A stretch of DNA of 25,937 nt. Source: Syntrophomonas_B sp035447945. GTDB taxonomy: Bacteria > Bacillota > Syntrophomonadia > Syntrophomonadales > Syntrophomonadaceae. Shown one piece after another: positions 8,004 to 16,080 of this stretch. Each line of letters opens with the position of its first letter. The first letter of the stretch is position 1. Made by a program: the position numbers and the translations under genes. The notes below the pieces were generated by a model, which had not been told where the DNA came from, did no database searches, and saw only the letters and a program-made list of their open reading frames with translations. The stretch is taken from contig DAOTHZ010000026.1 of assembly GCA_035447945.1 (NCBI GenBank), positions 1-25,937 of the forward strand. Reading direction: 5' to 3'.

Positions 8004-8051
8004 AGAGATTTCATTCGTTGCAACTCTTCAACAAGTTCAGAATGTGACAGG
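8004..8051. repeat. Possible degenerate dispersed repeat
   Basis: The stretch contains GAGATTTCATTCG, then CTTCAACAAGTTCAGAATGTG and ACAGG. It resembles a widely dispersed bacterial repeat of the form GAGATTCTTC...CAGAATGACAGG, but imperfectly. It lies in the 238-base divergent gap between the MFS and nucleotidase genes. I am not sure it is more than chance. Confidence 0.3.
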
Positions 8052-8112
8052 AATAGTATTTTCTTTTTCAGCCTATCGACCCTGCTTGGACACATCAGGA
8101 AGACATTAGCAC

Positions 8113-8141
8113 TTGCCAGCCAGTCAAATTGGTTTTAAGAT
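8113..8141 (+). promoter_or_regulatory. Sigma-A promoter of the nucleotidase-asnS pair
   Basis: TTGCCA (8113-8118) and TAAGAT (8136-8141) are 17 bases apart and about 40 bases before the nucleotidase start. Since only 57 bases separate the nucleotidase and asnS coding regions, it probably drives both. Confidence 0.55.
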
Positions 8142-8179
8142 GAAACGATAGTCTGTTAGAAAAATCAGGAGGATATAAG

Positions 8180-8785
8180 ATGATTTTAGGCATTGATATA
8201 GATAACACCATTACCCATACCACCGAAATGATTCTGCATTATGCGCAGATTTTCGGCCGCGAGCAAGGGCTTAATACTGTTGCCGACTTGCGATATTATT
8301 ATCTGGAAGACATCCTGGGCTGGGATAAAAGGGTTGCGGACGACTTTTTAAACCATTATCTGGGCCGGATCTATACCAATATGCAGCCCAAGGAACAAGC
8401 CGTGGAAGTCATCCGGGAATTAAAAAAACAGCATGAACTGATCTTGATTACCTCCCGCAACCAAAAATTCCCGGCGGTCGAAGAAGTAACCCGGAATTGG
8501 CTGCAACAGCATGGGGTGCCCTATGACCGGTTGATCCTCAACCAAACTGACAATATGCACTTTTTCAGCAAACTGGAGGTTTGCCGGGACAACGGGGTGG
8601 AAGTGATGATCGAGGACCATTATGAACTAGTCAGCGAAATCAGTCCTCATTTGCCGGTAATTATGTTTGAGTATCCTTACAACCGGCACCTGCATAATGA
8701 AAACATCATCCGCGTTAATCACTGGCAGGAAGTGGCCGGCTGGCTGGAGCAATATCGGCCGCAGCAGATGAACAGCGCAGGCTAA
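8180..8785 (+). CDS. HAD-family 5'(3')-deoxyribonucleotidase-like protein (YqfW-like)
   Basis: A 201-residue HAD-superfamily protein of the NT5C type, related to Bacillus YqfW, predicted to dephosphorylate nucleotides. Motif I is GIDIDNTIT (nucleophile Asp and acid Asp), motif II is LITSRN, and motif III/IV is the lysine before EVMIEDHYE with the acidic pair. The long helical insertion between motif I and II (residues ~20-70) is the cap of this family. The ATG has AGGAGG about eight bases upstream. asnS follows after a short gap without a T-box leader, so the two likely share a transcript. The physiological substrate is not shown by the sequence. Confidence 0.85.
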   Translation: MILGIDIDNTITHTTEMILHYAQIFGREQGLNTVADLRYYYLEDILGWDKRVADDFLNHYLGRIYTNMQPKEQAVEVIRELKKQHELILITSRNQKFPAVEEVTRNWLQQHGVPYDRLILNQTDNMHFFSKLEVCRDNGVEVMIEDHYELVSEISPHLPVIMFEYPYNRHLHNENIIRVNHWQEVAGWLEQYRPQQMNSAG

Positions 8786-8842
8786 TCAATTAATAATTGC
8801 CGGGTATATGGCGTAATATAAATAGAACGAAGGAGGATGCCC

Positions 8843-10237
8843 ATGGACAAACTACTCGTGCGTCAACTCGTCAGAGACTTCACCGCATATACCGGCAGAG
8901 AGGTTGAACTCCACGGCTGGATCAGAAACAATCGTGACCAAAAGTCATTCGGGTTTATTGCCCTAAATGACGGTACCCATTTCAACACCATTCAAATCGT
9001 CTACGACAAGGAACGTCTGAGAAACTATAACGAAGTTGCCAAATACCGGGTGGGGGCAGCCGTAATCGTCCGAGGCGTGGTCGTAAACACGCCCGAAGCC
9101 AAACAGCCTTTTGAAATATCCGCCCGCGAGATTCTGCTGGAAGGGGATGCAGCAGAGGATTATCCCATTCAACCCAAGAAGCATTCCCGCGAGTTTCTGC
9201 GTGAGACGGCTCATTTGCGGCCGCGCACCAACCTGTTTGCCGCCGTGTTTAGGATCAGGTCGGTCTTGGCCTATGCCATTCATAAGTTCTTCCAGGAACG
9301 AGGCTTTGTCTATGTTCACACCCCCATCATCACCGCCATTGACGCGGAAGGGGCCGGTGAAATGTTCCGGGTCACCACCCTCGATGATCAGCATCCGCCC
9401 CTGCGTGAAGACGGGGAAGTAGACTTCAGCCGGGACTTTTTTGGCAGCCGGACCAACCTGACCGTCAGCGGCCAGCTGCAGGCCGAAGTGTTCGCGCTGG
9501 CCTTCCGGGATGTCTATACCTTTGGTCCCACCTTCCGGGCCGAGAATTCGAATACCGCCCGTCATGCTGCCGAATTCTGGATGATTGAGCCGGAAATGGC
9601 CTTTGCCGATCTGCAGGACGACATGCGCATGGCCGAAGCCATGATCAAATATCTCATCGCTTATGTATTGGAGCATTGTTCGCAAGAGATGGAATTCCTC
9701 AACAGCTTTGTGGACAAAGGTCTGAAAGAAAGGCTGCTGCAGGTCGTCCAGGCAGAGTTTGCCCGCATCACGTATAGCGAAGCGGTGGATCTGCTGCTGC
9801 AATCCAAAGCCACTTTCGAATATCCAGTGGCCTGGGGCCATGATCTGCAAACCGAACATGAGCGCTATCTGACAGAAAAGATATTTAACAAACCCGTCTT
9901 CGTCACTGATTATCCTCAGAAAATCAAGGCTTTTTACATGCGACTTAATGATGACGGCAAGACCGTGGCCGCCATGGATCTGCTGGTTCCGGGTGTGGGT
10001 GAGATCATCGGCGGCAGTCAGCGGGAAGAAAGATACGCAATGCTGCAGCAAAAAATGGAGTCATTTCATATCAACGAAAAAGATCTGTGGTGGTATCTGG
10101 ATCTGAGAAAATACGGCGGGGTTAAGCATGCCGGCTTTGGATTGGGATTTGAGCGGATCCTCATGTACATCACCGGGGTCACCAACATCCGGGATGTTAT
10201 TCCCTTCCCCCGTACCGTCCGCTCCTGCGAATTTTAA
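8843..10237 (+). CDS. asnS: Asparaginyl-tRNA synthetase
   Basis: AsnRS charges tRNA-Asn; a class II synthetase. The 464 residues comprise an N-terminal OB-fold anticodon domain (VELHGWIRNNRDQKSFGFI, residues ~17-110), then the catalytic domain with motif 2 (FRAENSNTARHAAEFWMIEP) and motif 3 (GFGLGFERILMYITG). The ENSNTARHAAEF string separates AsnRS from AspRS. I chose the ATG at 8843 because an in-frame ATG at 8837 directly abuts AGGAGG with no spacer; the later one has six bases. No T-box lies upstream, so amino-acid-sensing attenuation is not evident. A strong hairpin follows the stop. Confidence 0.96.
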   Translation: MDKLLVRQLVRDFTAYTGREVELHGWIRNNRDQKSFGFIALNDGTHFNTIQIVYDKERLRNYNEVAKYRVGAAVIVRGVVVNTPEAKQPFEISAREILLEGDAAEDYPIQPKKHSREFLRETAHLRPRTNLFAAVFRIRSVLAYAIHKFFQERGFVYVHTPIITAIDAEGAGEMFRVTTLDDQHPPLREDGEVDFSRDFFGSRTNLTVSGQLQAEVFALAFRDVYTFGPTFRAENSNTARHAAEFWMIEPEMAFADLQDDMRMAEAMIKYLIAYVLEHCSQEMEFLNSFVDKGLKERLLQVVQAEFARITYSEAVDLLLQSKATFEYPVAWGHDLQTEHERYLTEKIFNKPVFVTDYPQKIKAFYMRLNDDGKTVAAMDLLVPGVGEIIGGSQREERYAMLQQKMESFHINEKDLWWYLDLRKYGGVKHAGFGLGFERILMYITGVTNIRDVIPFPRTVRSCEF

Positions 10238-10310
10238 TCCAATTCGTTGGTATGCCGCTACACATCACAACCCCTTTTATCTTGAATAAACGCATGCTCA
10301 TAGGAATGTA

Positions 10311-10351
10311 AAAAGCTGTCCCTTAACCACGATAGGTTATAGAAGACAGCT
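10311..10351. terminator. Bidirectional terminator between asnS and mutY
   Basis: AAAGCTGTC pairs with GACAGCTTT, and TTAACC with GGTTA inside. The minus strand ends in GCTTTTTAC and the plus strand in GCTTTCTTATT, so it can serve both convergent genes. It begins just 3' of the mutY stop. Confidence 0.85.
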
Positions 10352-10354
10352 TTC

Positions 10355-11389
10355 TTATTGCAGTCTTTGTTTGATTTTTTGAAAGGCGGTGGGGATAGCC
10401 AGTTGCTCGATTTCATCTATGCGGACCCATTTGAAATCAGGCTGCCCGCTGAGATCAGCATCACCCACCAGGGTTGCCTCATAGACTTTCATCTGCCATT
10501 GCAGATGGGTAAAGACATGGATGGCATCCAACACGTGTTGGCCTACTTTCAGTTGCATACCGAATTCTTCCGCAAACCTGACCGCCAATTCCTGCTTCCG
10601 GCTGCCTTCCACGCCGGGGAATTCCCATAAACCGGCCAGCAATCCGGTAGGCTGTCGCCGGTGCAGGAGGATGGCATCACCTTGGCGGATGACCGCCACC
10701 AACCGTTTGACTTCCCGTCCCGGCTTTTTTTCCTTGACGAGCGGCCATAGTCCTTGGGCATTCTGTGCAAAGGCCTGACACAAACCTGTCAACGGACAAC
10801 GTTCGCACAGGGGGCGGCGCGGCACGCATACCAGCGCGCCCAATTCCATCAGCGCCTGAGTGTAATCACCCGCCCGTTGGTCAGGGAAGCCCTCTGCCAC
10901 CTCTTTTTTAATGGCTGCCTGCACATCCGGTCGAGCGATGTCCGGTAGGGCAAAGAGACGGCTCATCACCCGCAGCACATTGCCGTCGACGGCCGGCGTC
11001 GGCTGGTCAAAGGCAATGCTGGCAACGGCCCCGGCGGTATAGGAACCGATCCCCGGCAGCGCCAGGATTTCCAGATAAGACGAAGGAAAATTCCCGTCGC
11101 TTGCTTCCACCATCAGCCGGGCAGCTTTATGCAGGTTGCGGGCGCGGGTATAGTAACCCAGGCCTTCCCACATTTTTAGTACAGTATCGACATCAGCTTG
11201 TGCCAGGCTCTTAATATCCGGGAAACGCTCCATCCAACGCCGGTAATAGTCCCGCACCGTTTCCACCCGGGTCTGCTGCAACATGATTTCCGAGATCCAG
11301 ATGGCGTAGGGATCGCGGCAGCGACGCCAGGGAAGATCGCGCTTTTCCTGATCGTACCAGCTTAACAACATTTTCACCCAGGGTTGCAT
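10355..11389 (-). CDS. mutY: A/G-specific adenine DNA glycosylase
   Basis: MutY removes adenine paired with 8-oxoguanine. The 344-residue protein has the catalytic Glu region WISEIMLQQTRVETV near residue 35, the helix-hairpin-helix LPGIGSYTAGAV, the catalytic Asp in AVDGNVLRV, and a [4Fe-4S] loop C-X6-C-X2-C-X5-C (VCVPRRPLCERCPLTGLCQ). A C-terminal NUDIX-like 8-oxoG recognition domain covers residues ~225-344. The frame stays open ~65 codons upstream, but the ATG at 11389 has AAGGAGC seven bases before it and gives the family N-terminus. It follows the EFR1-type gene after 131 bases with no clear terminator, so it may be last in the modD operon or have its own promoter. Confidence 0.96.
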   Translation of the reverse strand: MQPWVKMLLSWYDQEKRDLPWRRCRDPYAIWISEIMLQQTRVETVRDYYRRWMERFPDIKSLAQADVDTVLKMWEGLGYYTRARNLHKAARLMVEASDGNFPSSYLEILALPGIGSYTAGAVASIAFDQPTPAVDGNVLRVMSRLFALPDIARPDVQAAIKKEVAEGFPDQRAGDYTQALMELGALVCVPRRPLCERCPLTGLCQAFAQNAQGLWPLVKEKKPGREVKRLVAVIRQGDAILLHRRQPTGLLAGLWEFPGVEGSRKQELAVRFAEEFGMQLKVGQHVLDAIHVFTHLQWQMKVYEATLVGDADLSGQPDFKWVRIDEIEQLAIPTAFQKIKQRLQ

Positions 11390-11520
11390 GATTATTGCTC
11401 CTTCGAAGAGTACGTTTCCGTTTTTTTCCTGGCTGGTCCTTGGCCAATAAAGTGCGCAGACAAAATTCCGGATTTTTTCCAGGATGGCGGATAAGCCACG
11501 GGTAATGTTTATTACTGTTA

Positions 11521-12342
11521 TTACACAAAAAATTCCGGTTCGCTGCGGCGGGCAAAATTCTCCTCCAGTAGCTGCTTGTGCCATAAATAGTTCTCGTCAT
11601 CAAAATACTTGGCCTCGACAGGACATTTTTTAATGCAGGCACAGCACTTGATGCAGATGCCGATCATGACGGAAGGTTGGTCATAATCGATGGAACCCAT
11701 GGGACAAACCTCTGCACAAAGTTTACAGTCTATGCAATCGTCGCTGGTTTTAGGTTTGATGAGATGAAAATCGGAAATCTTATTACCCTGTTTGTCTCTG
11801 GGGGCATAGTATTTTTTATACGGATGATTGCCTTTGACCGCAATGGGCGGAAAGGAAGTCTGCGTGGTCAGCTTGGAATAAATCTGCCCCGCAAAATCAC
11901 GCACGATGGCGATATCTTTTTCGTCAGGACGCTGGGCGCCGAGGGTGCGGGAAAAGGAATGTTCTCCGACAAAGGCGCCGCCGGCGATTACAGTAAAATT
12001 CTGCTCGGTCAGCAGGTCTGTCAATTCCAGCAGCGCATCATCATAATCGCGGTTGCCGTAGACAACCACGGCTACCGCCAGGGCACCGTTGCCTTGCAGG
12101 GTATGTAAATATTTCACCAGCACATTGGGCACCCGTCCGGCATAAACCGGCACACCTACCACGACCACATCGTCGCCTGCATATGAGCGCACTACTTGGC
12201 GCGCTTCCGGCAGGGTAAAGTCAAATTGGCTGATGCCGGCAGCGCCGTTCATCCTGGCTGCAAGACTGCCGGCCAATTCAGTGACCACCTTTTTGGTGGT
12301 ATCGGTTGCACTGAAATACAGTGTTTTGATATTTCTTTTCAT
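11521..12342 (-). CDS. EFR1-family flavodoxin-ferredoxin fusion protein
   Basis: A 273-residue cytoplasmic protein with an N-terminal flavodoxin-like domain (LYFSATDTTKKVV, FMN phosphate loop at residues ~6-18; VVVGVPVYAGRVP near residue 60). Two [4Fe-4S] ferredoxin motifs follow at its C-terminus (CIDCKLCAEVCPMGSIDY and CIKCCACIKKCPVEAKYF). It should carry electrons between a low-potential donor and an unknown acceptor; such EFR1 proteins are common in anaerobes. The ATG at 12342 has GGGGAG eight bases upstream; an earlier in-frame start would overlap the HAD gene and adds a non-family extension. It lies 47 bases behind the HAD gene, hence likely co-transcribed. Confidence 0.88.
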   Translation of the reverse strand: MKRNIKTLYFSATDTTKKVVTELAGSLAARMNGAAGISQFDFTLPEARQVVRSYAGDDVVVVGVPVYAGRVPNVLVKYLHTLQGNGALAVAVVVYGNRDYDDALLELTDLLTEQNFTVIAGGAFVGEHSFSRTLGAQRPDEKDIAIVRDFAGQIYSKLTTQTSFPPIAVKGNHPYKKYYAPRDKQGNKISDFHLIKPKTSDDCIDCKLCAEVCPMGSIDYDQPSVMIGICIKCCACIKKCPVEAKYFDDENYLWHKQLLEENFARRSEPEFFV

Positions 12343-12389
12343 TCCCTCAACTCCCCGTAAACAGTCATTTTTTCGTTTAGTCCAATAAA

Positions 12390-12860
12390 TCACGTACGCA
12401 GATCAGCAATAATTCGCAATGGATTAAGCAGTAAATCCAAGGCATCATTAATATGATTGACAACAATATCCGCATTCAACAATGCCTTTACGCAACAACC
12501 CTCCGGCCCGATCACGGCAATCGACAAATCTGCCTGTGCAAACATCTCCTTGTCGTTATAGCCGTTGCCGACGGCAATGATACCGGCAGGAACAAGAGAA
12601 GCAGCAAAATCAGACTTGTCCTGCACGCCATTGGCAGAACTCACGACAGATATCCTGATACCCAGATGCCTTGCTACCTGTGCCCCGGTTCCAAAAGTAT
12701 CAGCGGTCAACAGATAAATCTTCAGGTGGCCTTTCAACTGCTCTATCCGTTCGGCAACACCTTCCTGCAGAACACCGTCTTTGGTCAGCGTGCCGTTCAT
12801 ATCCAGGATTAACTGCTGCAGCTGCATAGGTTCTCTTCCCGGAATCGACAAATCAATCAC
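12390..12860 (-). CDS. HAD-superfamily, soluble P-type-ATPase-like phosphatase
   Basis: A 156-residue single-domain HAD protein. The segment IDLSIPGREPMQLQQLILD leading into DMNGTLTKDG is the N-terminus of the family annotated as soluble P-type ATPase-like phosphatases. Motif I is DMNGTLT (the nucleophile is Asp; the second acidic position is Asn). Motif II is LLTADTFGT, and motif III/IV is VGNGYNDKEMF with the acidic residue. I chose the GTG at 12860, with AGGAG ten bases upstream, since it yields the family N-terminus; the internal ATG at MQLQQ would remove the first beta strand. It lies between modD and the EFR1-type gene. Substrate unknown. Confidence 0.8.
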   Translation of the reverse strand: MIDLSIPGREPMQLQQLILDMNGTLTKDGVLQEGVAERIEQLKGHLKIYLLTADTFGTGAQVARHLGIRISVVSSANGVQDKSDFAASLVPAGIIAVGNGYNDKEMFAQADLSIAVIGPEGCCVKALLNADIVVNHINDALDLLLNPLRIIADLRT

Positions 12861-12919
12861 TAAATCCCATCTCCTTCCGTCCACGCCCGCTTCGTAGCTG
12901 ACCAAGTCATGATCACGGT

Positions 12920-13762
12920 TTAGATTGGCTCAATTTTAACCGATATATCCAACGGCCGGCCAAAATACATGGAAGTCGTAACTATTCCTGCCACACCTGA
13001 AGCCGCATAATCAATCACATTGGATTCTTTGATTCCACCCGCTCCGATCAGCACAATACCAGGATATGATTCCCGGATCACTTCTACAAATTGCTTGAGC
13101 TGCTGGGGAGGGACCTTGTCAAACTGAAGTCCGTCCACTCCCGCTGCCGCCAGCAGGAGAGCGTCGTCCAGTTTTTCTACTTCGACGATGAATTTTTTTT
13201 CGCAGTCCCGTTGCTTGAATTGGGGAATATTTTTGGCCAGTTCTTCCATACCGCCCAGAAAATTAATGTGCTGGCGAAAGACCAGAATGGTTTCCGACAA
13301 CCCCAGGCGATGAGGAAGCCCCCCCCCTGCGACTACCGCTTTAACAGCCAGTTCTCGTGTCCCCGGAAACATTTTGCGGGTCGACAATATGTTGACATCA
13401 GGATTTACCGTGCGCGCTTTGGTCAATAGTTCATGGGTGCGAGTAGCGATGCCGCTGCAGTATTCTACTATATTAAGACTGGCTTTCCAAGCGATATGCA
13501 AACCAGCCGCAGTTCCCTCCGCTTGCAGGAAAAGTTGCTGCGGTGATATTGACGTACCGCTGGGCAGCACCAGATTGGTTTTGGCCCCCAGTTTTTGCAG
13601 GATGCGGGCCACTTCCTCGGATCCGCAAAGAATTCCCGCCTCACGGGAGGAAAAAGAGATTCTTCCCTGCTCATTACCAATTCCAAGTACCATCGTTGTC
13701 AAATCAATATAAGGCGTATCTTCTTTTATGATTCGGTCCAGTGTATCCTCACTGATATACAT
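12920..13762 (-). CDS. modD: ModD, nicotinate-nucleotide pyrophosphorylase-like protein
   Basis: A 280-residue protein related to quinolinate phosphoribosyltransferase (NadC) and matching the ModD type usually found with molybdate transporters. Visible signatures are PYIDLTTMVLGIG near residue 15, the phosphoribosyl-binding ISTRKMFPGTRELAVKAV-like stretch (here LSTRKMFPGTRELAVKAV), and the C-terminal glycine loop GAGGIKESNVIDYAASG. The biochemical role of ModD is not firmly established. No molybdate transport gene is in the window, so this is an isolated modD. The ATG at 13762 has GGAGG seven bases upstream. It heads a minus-strand run modD, HAD, EFR1, mutY. Confidence 0.85.
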   Translation of the reverse strand: MYISEDTLDRIIKEDTPYIDLTTMVLGIGNEQGRISFSSREAGILCGSEEVARILQKLGAKTNLVLPSGTSISPQQLFLQAEGTAAGLHIAWKASLNIVEYCSGIATRTHELLTKARTVNPDVNILSTRKMFPGTRELAVKAVVAGGGLPHRLGLSETILVFRQHINFLGGMEELAKNIPQFKQRDCEKKFIVEVEKLDDALLLAAAGVDGLQFDKVPPQQLKQFVEVIRESYPGIVLIGAGGIKESNVIDYAASGVAGIVTTSMYFGRPLDISVKIEPI

Positions 13763-14015
13763 ATTATTACCTCCGTACAAAAGAGTTGAACAAGACATCG
13801 TCTTTATTTTAGACAATGATTACAGGAATTATATCATTAATACAAGCATATGCCCACAATAAATTAATTCTGTTACATCTGCAGCCCGTTATCCGTTTTT
13901 TCTGCCAATCAGATTCTTTTTTAAATACTCCGGATAAATGTCTGGCCAGCGAATCCCATCCCGAAGTCTTTCAAGACAAATATGACTCAACATGATGATA
14001 ATTGGCCAATTTTTC

Positions 14016-14027
14016 GACAATACTGTC
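14016..14027. promoter_or_regulatory. GACA-N4-TGTC site before the activator gene
   Basis: GACAATACTGTC lies about 10 bases upstream of the activator's -35 box. It shares the GACA-N4-TGTC form with the longer palindrome upstream of the acyl-CoA synthetase. If that one is the activator's binding site, this one suggests autoregulation. Inference from shared form and position. Confidence 0.45.
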
Positions 14028-14036
14028 CATGTTTGT

Positions 14037-14066
14037 TTGTCTGCAATCGTATGCTTGTGTTATATT
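14037..14066 (+). promoter_or_regulatory. Possible sigma-A promoter of the sigma-54 activator gene
   Basis: TTGTCT (14037-14042) and TATATT (14061-14066) are 18 bases apart, 33 bases before the start codon. The -35 differs from consensus at two positions. Confidence 0.5.
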
Positions 14067-14098
14067 TTGAACAACAGGCTTGAGGGAGGAAATGTTGC

Positions 14099-15943
14099 AT
14101 GACCGTCAGAATTCCAGAGGATTTAAACTTTATTAAGTTTCTCAGTACCGGACCGCTAATGGTTTACGTCCTTAACGAAGAGGGCAAATACGTATGGACC
14201 AACAAAGCGCTGCAGGAATTTACCGGATTCGGCGCGGAAGAGTTGTTAAACCTGGAAAACTTTTGGGAGCCTTTGGTACATCCAGAATTTCAGGAAATGT
14301 TAAAGTCAAATCATTATGCCCGCTCGCGCGGTGAAGACCGACCGGACAATTACGAAATAAAAATCAAGCTGAAAGACGGCACGGAAAAATGGGTTGATCT
14401 CTTTGTTACTATTGAAATGATAGAAGGACATCCTTACACGTTTTTTGGTGCATACGACATCACCGCAAGGAAAATGGCCCAGATGGAGCTGCAAATGGCT
14501 CACGATCATCTGGATCACCTGGTCCAGGAAAGGACTCAGGAAGTGACCTTGTCAAATCATGCGCTGACCGCCAGTCAAATTATGCTCCAAAGCGTTATCT
14601 CGAATATTTCTGACGGCGTAATCATCCTTACTTCACAAGGAGAAATTGAATTCATAAACCGAAAACTCGAATATATGTTGGGCAACACCTTAAAAACATT
14701 GAAAGATCAGTTAATTTTTGAAGTATTGACATCGCGGAACCCCTCTATCAAACAGCTATTCATGAAACAACAGGCCTTTGCCGAAGAAGAGGTGTCATTA
14801 CAGATCAATGGCCGGGAAATGCAATTCCTGGCTACCGGAACTCCCATTGAAGATTCCGACGGACTTGGCAACAAGGGCATCTTGATCCTTAAACCCCTTG
14901 CTGAAATACACCGGCTGGTAAACAGATATAACAGTGCCCAGGCTCATTTTCGCTTTGCAGATATTCTGACCGACGACCCAATCATGCTGGATACGATCGA
15001 AGCAGCCAGAAACGCGGCTCTCAATAAAAATACCATCCTGATCGAAGGCGAAAGCGGTACCGGAAAGGAACTGTTTGCCCAGTCCATCCACAACCAGAGT
15101 GTCTGCGCCGATGGCCCGTTCATTGCGGTCAATTGCGGCGCCATCCCTCATGAACTGGTCGGCAGCGAACTATTTGGATATGCCGACGGGGCTTACACCG
15201 GTGCAAGAAAAGGTGGAAATCCCGGCAAATTTGAACTTGCCCAGGGCGGAACATTATTCCTGGATGAAATATCCGACATGCCGCTGGAGCAGCAGGTTGC
15301 TCTGCTGCGCGTCCTGCAGGAAAAACAAATTTGCCGACTTGGTGGCTCGAAGACCATTCCGGTTGATGTGCGCGTGATCTGTGCCACGCAAAAGCATTTG
15401 TTTACAGAAGTTCAAAAGGGAACATTCCGGCAGGACCTGTACTATCGGATCAATGTACTCAACCTGCGTATTCCTCCCCTGCGTGAACGCCACGGAGATA
15501 TCGAGTTGTTGTTGAACTATTTTCTGACCTCCGGTGACAAGCAATGGCTGGAGCATATGAACGGCATTGAAGCCTCGGTCTGGAACCTGCTAAAAAATTA
15601 CGCATGGCCGGGCAATGTTCGAGAACTGCAGAATTTTGCAGAAAAGATCTTGTATTCCGTCAAGGATTATGCAATCCGAACAGAAAATCTTCCGCGGGAG
15701 ATCCTGGATGCTTTCAGCCAGCATCCGAACCATCATTCGATCACTGCCACCCCACTGCCGGCTGCTCTGTCGTCCGCCCAGCTGCCATCCAGCATCAAGC
15801 AACAAAAAGCCGCGCTGGAGCGCAGCCAGATCAAGGCATTGCTCAAACAATACAACGGCAATGTCGGCCGTGTTGCAGCCGATTTGGGAGTCTCACGCCG
15901 CACCGTCGACCGCAAGATCAACCTGTACAATATTGAACGCTAG
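14099..15943 (+). CDS. Sigma-54-dependent transcriptional activator with two PAS domains
   Basis: A 614-residue enhancer-binding protein. PAS 1 spans ~13-128 (YVWTNKALQEFTGF, ending FFGAYDITARKM), followed by a short coiled segment and PAS 2 (~155-270, ISDGVIILTSQGEIEFINRK). The AAA+ domain has Walker A GESGTGKE near residue 317, the sigma-54 contact loop GAYTGA near 364 (a common form of GAFTGA) and Walker B TLFLDE near 387. A Fis-type helix-turn-helix ends the protein (NVGRVAADLGVSRRTVDRK). There is no receiver domain, so the PAS domains should sense a ligand or redox state. GGAGGA lies eight bases before the ATG. It faces the acyl-CoA synthetase gene, which has a -24/-12 promoter, so control of that locus is the obvious inference. 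Confidence 0.95.
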   Translation: MTVRIPEDLNFIKFLSTGPLMVYVLNEEGKYVWTNKALQEFTGFGAEELLNLENFWEPLVHPEFQEMLKSNHYARSRGEDRPDNYEIKIKLKDGTEKWVDLFVTIEMIEGHPYTFFGAYDITARKMAQMELQMAHDHLDHLVQERTQEVTLSNHALTASQIMLQSVISNISDGVIILTSQGEIEFINRKLEYMLGNTLKTLKDQLIFEVLTSRNPSIKQLFMKQQAFAEEEVSLQINGREMQFLATGTPIEDSDGLGNKGILILKPLAEIHRLVNRYNSAQAHFRFADILTDDPIMLDTIEAARNAALNKNTILIEGESGTGKELFAQSIHNQSVCADGPFIAVNCGAIPHELVGSELFGYADGAYTGARKGGNPGKFELAQGGTLFLDEISDMPLEQQVALLRVLQEKQICRLGGSKTIPVDVRVICATQKHLFTEVQKGTFRQDLYYRINVLNLRIPPLRERHGDIELLLNYFLTSGDKQWLEHMNGIEASVWNLLKNYAWPGNVRELQNFAEKILYSVKDYAIRTENLPREILDAFSQHPNHHSITATPLPAALSSAQLPSSIKQQKAALERSQIKALLKQYNGNVGRVAADLGVSRRTVDRKINLYNIER

Positions 15944-15984
15944 GCTCCTAAACATTCGGTCCCGTCTTTATACTATGAAAACAC

Positions 15985-16021
15985 GCTCCCCTTTCCGCAG
16001 GCGGACTGCTTTCAGGGGAGC
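15985..16021. terminator. Terminator between the activator and acyl-CoA synthetase genes
   Basis: GCTCCCC (15985-15991) pairs with GGGGAGC (16015-16021), and TCCGC with GCGGA inside. CATTTCTAT follows on the plus strand and GTGTTTTC on the minus, so it can end both convergent transcripts. Confidence 0.7.
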
Positions 16022-16080
16022 ATTTCTATGTGCACGCATCTTCAGGTTTTTACCATTAAAAAACAATTTGTCGTACAACC

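Larger units (their letters stand above)
13763..14098. other. Divergent intergenic region modD / sigma-54 activator
   Basis: This 336-base stretch contains no gene I can support. It holds an A/T-rich TGATATAAT-like -10 box on the minus strand for modD without a convincing -35. On the plus side it holds the activator's promoter and palindrome, listed separately. Confidence 0.6.

Noticed and set aside
7889..8095. Minus-strand ORF across the MFS upstream region
   Set aside because: No ribosome site, no recognisable protein; overlaps the MFS start and the repeat-like stretch.
8786..8842. T-box leader before asnS
   Set aside because: Only 57 bases separate the coding regions and no T-box sequence or terminator is present.
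8963..10051. 362-residue ORF antisense to asnS
   Set aside because: Shadow of the synthetase gene in a GC-rich reading frame; no family features and no ribosome site.
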